Shown piece after piece: positions 55,824-59,615 of a stretch of DNA of 59,615 bases. Origin of the DNA: Desulfobacterales bacterium (GTDB lineage Bacteria; Desulfobacterota; Desulfobacteria; Desulfobacterales; JADGBH01); contig JADGBH010000020.1 in the NCBI GenBank assembly GCA_015231595.1, positions 1-59,615 of the forward strand. Direction: 5' to 3'. The notes beneath the pieces were generated by a model. That model saw nothing but the letters and a program-made list of their open reading frames with translations. It was not told the DNA's origin and ran no database searches. Both the position numbers and the translations under genes were made by a program. Position 1 is the first letter of the stretch, and the number at the start of each line of letters is the position of its first letter.

Positions 55824-56435
55824 TTAAATTTTATGCATCTCCGATCTGATCATATATAACATTATACCCATTATTTTATCAATCTGTTGAATATAATATT
55901 CTTTACTGTCAATATAAAGCACTTTTTCAAGTTTTAAAAACCTCCAGTTGCTTCCAGTTGTAACTATTCCAAATATATTGTCAATTTTATTTTCTTTCTG
56001 TTCATTGAATATTCTTGACGCTATCATTTCTGCTCCGCATTGCCCAAGCCCCGATTTAATATTGTCATTCTTAGCTTCAACTATGGAAACAATAGGAGAA
56101 TTAATATAAAGCTGTTCCTTTGAAAGGGAAATGATATAATCACAGATTCCGTTCAGCCCTTTATCCTTGTCAACATTGAATTCTACCCCTGAAAACAGGC
56201 TGATTTCACGGTTAAGAATTTTTCTCAGTTCAATAAGAACAGGCGTAACAATCATTTCAGATCTTGCTTTTTCAGTATGAATTGCAAGAGCGAGAGGGAT
56301 ATTTTCTTCAAGTATCTGATACAATGCATCACTTATATTCTCTTTTTCAACATCCGAAAAAAGATTTGCAGTTTCTTCTATAGATATCTTAAATTTTTCT
56401 TTAATATCGCTTATAGTATAATCACTGTATGACAT
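55824..56435 (-). CDS. PD-(D/E)XK-like orphan protein
   Basis: 203 residues from ATG 56435 (MSYSDY), with AAGGAG nine bases upstream; a GTG at 56444 abuts that site. The sequence has a nuclease-like core, GLNGICDYIISL, then PIVSIVEAKNDNIKSGLGQC with an ExK motif. Frames of this type occur as standalone genes in many bacteria, and a substrate is not known. It is convergent with truA and followed upstream by a repeat mosaic. Confidence 0.65.
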   Translation of the reverse strand: MSYSDYTISDIKEKFKISIEETANLFSDVEKENISDALYQILEENIPLALAIHTEKARSEMIVTPVLIELRKILNREISLFSGVEFNVDKDKGLNGICDYIISLSKEQLYINSPIVSIVEAKNDNIKSGLGQCGAEMIASRIFNEQKENKIDNIFGIVTTGSNWRFLKLEKVLYIDSKEYYIQQIDKIMGIMLYMIRSEMHKI

Positions 56436-56482
56436 TTTAAACACTCCTTATCTCAGATAATGGGTATTTTTACACATATTTA

Positions 56483-56630
56483 GGCATCCTTCAATTTTAG
56501 TTTACACTTTTTAATTCTGGATTCCCGCGAAGGCTGGAATCCAGTTTAAATATCGTTTTTCTAAAAGTGTTAACTATTTTTCCTGTATTATACGATTATC
56601 CAAAATAAAATATTTTTTTTAAATACTGTA
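56483..56630. repeat. mosaic of two MITE halves
   Basis: GGCATCCTTCAATTTTAG (from 56483) with the GGATTCCCGCGAAGGCTGGAAT hairpin is the left half of the 1417 element, lacking its right end. TATCCAAAATAAAATA (from 56598) to TTTAAATACTG (ending 56628) followed by TA is the right end of family 1 (as at 13168-13192). One element inserted into or recombined with the other, and the inner ends are lost. It lies between the nuclease-like gene and glgP. Confidence 0.6.
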
Positions 56631-56643
56631 ATAGTTTTTAGTC

Positions 56644-59154
56644 TTAATCACAATCAGGATTAACTCTATCTTTTGGAATTGTAAGAGGCTCTGCTCTCCA
56701 AATATCTCTATTATATTCCGCAATTGTTCTGTCAGATGAAAATTTGCCCATTCTTGCGACATTCAAAATTGCCTTTTTAGTCCATTCTTCTTGATTGTAA
56801 TAAAGCTCTCCGATTTTTTTCTGGCATTCCACATACGCTTCAAAATCAGCTAAAACAAGAAATTTATCATATTTCAGTAAAATATCTACTAAAGGTTGAA
56901 ATAAATTTGGCTCTTCTGGGCTAAAAAAACCATTTTTTATAAGGTCTATTGCTTTTTTTAAGATTGGATCTTTTTCATAATATTGCATTGGGTTATATGT
57001 TGGTGAAACCTGAACAACTTCGTCTGATGTTAAACCAAAAATAAAAATATTTTCATGTCCTACTTCTTCCATTATTTCAATGTTAGCTCCATCCAGGGTT
57101 CCAACAGTTAATGCTCCGTTTAAAGCAAATTTCATATTGGAAGTTCCTGACGCTTCAAATCCTGCTGTTGAAATTTGTTCAGAAACATCAGAAGCAGGAA
57201 AAATTTTTTCAGCGAGGCTTACTCTATAATTTGGTAAAAAGATTACTTTCAGTTTATTATTTGTAGAATTATCTCTGTTAAGCATTTCAGCTACATGGCA
57301 TATAAATTTGATAATCAGTTTTGCAGTAACATAGCCAGGCGCTGCCTTTCCTCCGAACATGAAAGTTCGTGGATGAAATTTAAAATCAGGATCGCTTTTT
57401 AATCGTATCCAGCAATGAATTACATGAAGAATATTTAAAAGTTGACGTTTATATTCATGAATTCGCTTAACTTGAATATCAAATATTGATAAAGGATCAA
57501 TTTTAATCCCAGTTATTTTATAAATCGTATCCTTAAGAACATTTTTGTTATTAGTTTTTACTTCTCTCCATTTTAAATTAAATTCATGATTATCAACAAA
57601 TTCTTCAAGTCTTCTTAACTGGTCTAAATCTTTAATCCATTTATCCCCTATTTTACTTGTTATTAGTTTAGAAAGACCTGTATTTGCAAGATGAAGCCAT
57701 CTTCGTGGAGTCACTCCATTTGTTTTATTATTAAAACGGCCCGGATAAAATTCTGCAAAGTCTTTAAATTCTCTCTCCCTTACAAGTTTACTATGAAGCT
57801 TTGCAACGCCATTTACAGAAAAAGAGCCTACAATAGCAAGATTAGCCATTCTTACTTTTTTTTCATCAGCTTCTTCGATTATTGACATATTTTTTATTTT
57901 TTCTTTATCGTCCATATAACGAACAGACACGTCCCTTAAAAATCTACGGTTGATTTCATAAATTATAGCAAGATGGCGGGGAAGAAGGGATTCAAGCAAT
58001 TTTATAGACCATTTTTCCATAGCTTCTGCAAGAAGAGTATGGTTAGTGAATGCAAAAACGCTCGTAGTTATTTCCCAAGCTTTTTCCCAATTAAGATTAT
58101 GTACATCTATAAGTAATCTCATTAATTCAGGTACAGCAAGGGCAGGGTGGGTATCATTAAGCTGCATAGCTACTTTTGCGGGAAAGGCATCAAATGAATC
58201 ATGACCTGAAAGATATCTTCGTATAATATCCTGAATTGAACATGATACAAAGAAATACTGCTGTTTTAGTCTAAGTTCTTTACCTTCAAAAACTTGATCA
58301 TTCGGATATAATACCTTAGATATATTTTCAGATATATTTTTTTCTTCGACTGCTTTTAGATAATCACCATCTTGAAAATACTCTAAATCAAATTCTTTTG
58401 ATGCCCTTGCAGACCAAAGCCTTAAGGTGTTTACTGTGTTATTATTATATCCGCCAATTGGCATATCATAGGGAATTCCTATTATATCACTCGTATCAAT
58501 CCATTCTGTGATAAGTCTTCCGTCTGGAAGAGTGTTTTGAATAACCTTTCCATAAAATTTTACAGTAGTGCTATTTTCAGGTCTTGCTATTTCCCAAGGG
58601 TTTCCAAACTTAAGCCAATTTTCTGGAAGTTCTACTTGTCCAAGATTTCTTATTATTTGATCAAAAATTCCAAACTCGTATCTAATTCCATATCCATGAC
58701 AAGGTATTTCAAGAGTAGCAATAGAATCAAGGAAACATGCTGCGAGTCTTCCAAGTCCTCCATTTCCAAGTCCCATATCAGGCTCTTCTTCAAGAAGCTC
58801 ATCAAAATCAATGTTCAATTCATCAATTGCTTTTTTACATTTTTCATAAAGTCCAAGATTAATAAGAGTATTTTTTAAAGCTCTTCCCATTAAATATTCT
58901 GCTGAAAGGTAATAAACTCGTTTTGAATCATGGTCATGATACATTTGCTGAGTTCTTATCCATCTTTCCACAAGCCATTCCCGGGTTACAAGGGACATTG
59001 AATGATAAAGATCTCTTTTTGTAGCGGTGTATTTATCTTTTGCTAAAGAATATTCAAGATGGTGCGCAAATGAAACTTGCACTCCTTTTGCATCCGTAGC
59101 TTTGTTATATGTTTCCCAATTTTTAAATAACGCACAACTTCTCATATCTTTCAT
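56644..59154 (-). CDS. glgP: GlgP, glycogen/maltodextrin phosphorylase
   Basis: 836 residues, the usual length. It releases glucose 1-phosphate from glycogen using pyridoxal phosphate. Landmarks are YYLSAEYLMGRALKN, GLGNGGLGRLAACFLDS, QLNDTHPALAVPELMR, FNNKTNGVTPRRWL and the cofactor region EASGTSNMKFALNGALTVG, where the Lys binds pyridoxal phosphate. TGGGGGAAAT precedes the ATG. No glgA or glgB lies in the window. A 77-residue membrane gene lies 36 bp upstream on the same strand. Confidence 0.96.
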   Translation of the reverse strand: MKDMRSCALFKNWETYNKATDAKGVQVSFAHHLEYSLAKDKYTATKRDLYHSMSLVTREWLVERWIRTQQMYHDHDSKRVYYLSAEYLMGRALKNTLINLGLYEKCKKAIDELNIDFDELLEEEPDMGLGNGGLGRLAACFLDSIATLEIPCHGYGIRYEFGIFDQIIRNLGQVELPENWLKFGNPWEIARPENSTTVKFYGKVIQNTLPDGRLITEWIDTSDIIGIPYDMPIGGYNNNTVNTLRLWSARASKEFDLEYFQDGDYLKAVEEKNISENISKVLYPNDQVFEGKELRLKQQYFFVSCSIQDIIRRYLSGHDSFDAFPAKVAMQLNDTHPALAVPELMRLLIDVHNLNWEKAWEITTSVFAFTNHTLLAEAMEKWSIKLLESLLPRHLAIIYEINRRFLRDVSVRYMDDKEKIKNMSIIEEADEKKVRMANLAIVGSFSVNGVAKLHSKLVREREFKDFAEFYPGRFNNKTNGVTPRRWLHLANTGLSKLITSKIGDKWIKDLDQLRRLEEFVDNHEFNLKWREVKTNNKNVLKDTIYKITGIKIDPLSIFDIQVKRIHEYKRQLLNILHVIHCWIRLKSDPDFKFHPRTFMFGGKAAPGYVTAKLIIKFICHVAEMLNRDNSTNNKLKVIFLPNYRVSLAEKIFPASDVSEQISTAGFEASGTSNMKFALNGALTVGTLDGANIEIMEEVGHENIFIFGLTSDEVVQVSPTYNPMQYYEKDPILKKAIDLIKNGFFSPEEPNLFQPLVDILLKYDKFLVLADFEAYVECQKKIGELYYNQEEWTKKAILNVARMGKFSSDRTIAEYNRDIWRAEPLTIPKDRVNPDCD

Positions 59155-59190
59155 TTTATTTCCCCCAAAATTTTGGTTTTAATTTAAAAT

Positions 59191-59424
59191 TTACTCTATA
59201 TTTTTTCTGTCTAATTCTTCTTTAAGTTCATCGTGCATTTTTTTTACAATTTCTCTTTTTCCGCGAGGAATATCTTTTGCAAGAATTTCATGCCGAATTA
59301 AAGCGTCGAGGAGTTCTTCATTACCCATTTTGCTTATCTTAGTTGCTTTAAGAAATTTAAAACAAAGATAAATAAGATAGCTAAGAATAAGTATAAAAAT
59401 TATGATAAAAATTAATAATTTCAT
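59191..59424 (-). CDS. small single-helix membrane protein
   Basis: 77 residues: one N-terminal membrane helix (about 3-25, LIFIIIFILILSYLIYLCF), then a charged helical tail (ELLDALIRHEILAKDIPRGK … HDELKEELDRKN). No family recognised. It is upstream of glgP on the same strand with 36 bp between, so it may be co-transcribed. Codon use resembles neighbours. Confidence 0.6.
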   Translation of the reverse strand: MKLLIFIIIFILILSYLIYLCFKFLKATKISKMGNEELLDALIRHEILAKDIPRGKREIVKKMHDELKEELDRKNIE

Positions 59425-59490
59425 TTAAAAACCTCATTTAATTAGTAATAACTAATAGTGAATAAATAAGTATTCCCTCTCCCTTTGTAG

Positions 59491-59615
59491 GCAGGGCTGT
59501 TAAGTTCTAAAATTTTAAGCAATTTCAAATATTTTAAAGAACCATGTTATCTTTTAGAGATTGTAGGGGCGACCGGCTGGTCGCCCAATTCCATTATGCA
59601 ACAATTTCCAAAAGG
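59491..59615. repeat. partial copy of the AGGGCTGTTAAG element at the window edge
   Basis: GCAGGGCTGTTAAG (59491 on) matches the arm of the inner element at 45719. Farther on, GGGCGACCGGCTGGTCGCCC (59567-59586) is the palindrome with one base change, and TTGTAGGGGCGACCGG precedes it. The element continues past the edge. It lies upstream of the small membrane gene. Confidence 0.65.

Overview
The window is AT-rich chromosomal DNA with a Gram-negative gene set: LolA, GmhB, periplasmic binding proteins with signal peptides and Lgt-like enzymes. Its families are typical of Desulfobacterota: a partial 'GAK' system (HprK-related kinase B, CofD-like protein, amphi-Trp protein), a dual-CXXC small protein, hybrid kinases with many PAS domains, and B-box/DUF4129/DUF4350 membrane proteins. 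A Desulfobacterales-type genome is the best guess; there is no rRNA or marker phylogeny here to prove it. I saw no tRNA, rRNA, CRISPR array or riboswitch.

Layout. 1-7 kb: a complete phosphate operon, pstS-pstC-pstA-pstB-phoU-phoB-phoR, broken only by a short inverted-repeat element between pstS and pstC. 7-12 kb: an EAL/CBS-like/GGDEF protein followed in tandem by the GAK-type genes. Direct repeats CTAAY-N6-CTAAC with 11-bp period, laid out like a PhoB box, lie before pstS (386-403), before the EAL/GGDEF gene (7034-7051) and before a decayed substrate-binding-protein gene (12691-12719). This suggests one Pho regulon covering the locus. 12-19 kb: a CPBP protease-like protein, repeats and gene remnants, then an unrecognised 802-residue protein with an ArsC-type reductase, and a phosphatidylserine decarboxylase-like gene with an Lgt-like gene. 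19.5-28 kb: an Rpn-type nuclease with a heptad minisatellite tail, a 1522-residue kinase/ATPase/GAF protein, and a TPR-methyltransferase fusion. 27-32 kb: small membrane protein, B-box zinc protein, DUF4129, DUF4350 and an Mrp/NBP35 ATPase.

32-38 kb: a lasso-peptide-type maturation locus. It has a nucleotidyltransferase and an exporter-like ABC protein on the minus strand, and a B2 transglutaminase-like protease, a B1 PqqD-like recognition protein and an asparagine-synthetase-like cyclase without the glutaminase cysteine on the plus strand. I found no precursor gene in any of its gaps. A decayed IS607-type element (resolvase with two nonsense codons, TnpB cut off inside its RuvC domain) sits directly after it.

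39.7-45.5 kb: a 1606-residue hybrid histidine kinase and a periplasmic solute-binding protein on the minus strand. 46-59.4 kb: housekeeping and stress genes miaA, hsp20, lon, gmhB, lolA, nadA, a MazF-type toxin module, a B12-binding radical SAM protein, a dual-CXXC protein overlapping truA, a nuclease-like orphan, glgP and a small membrane protein.

At least five families of short inverted-repeat elements fill the intergenic spaces. Two copies of one family (12979-13192 and 27868-28072) differ only by a short indel and a base or so, so they moved recently. In both cases the element's own terminal TAG is the stop codon of the upstream reading frame.
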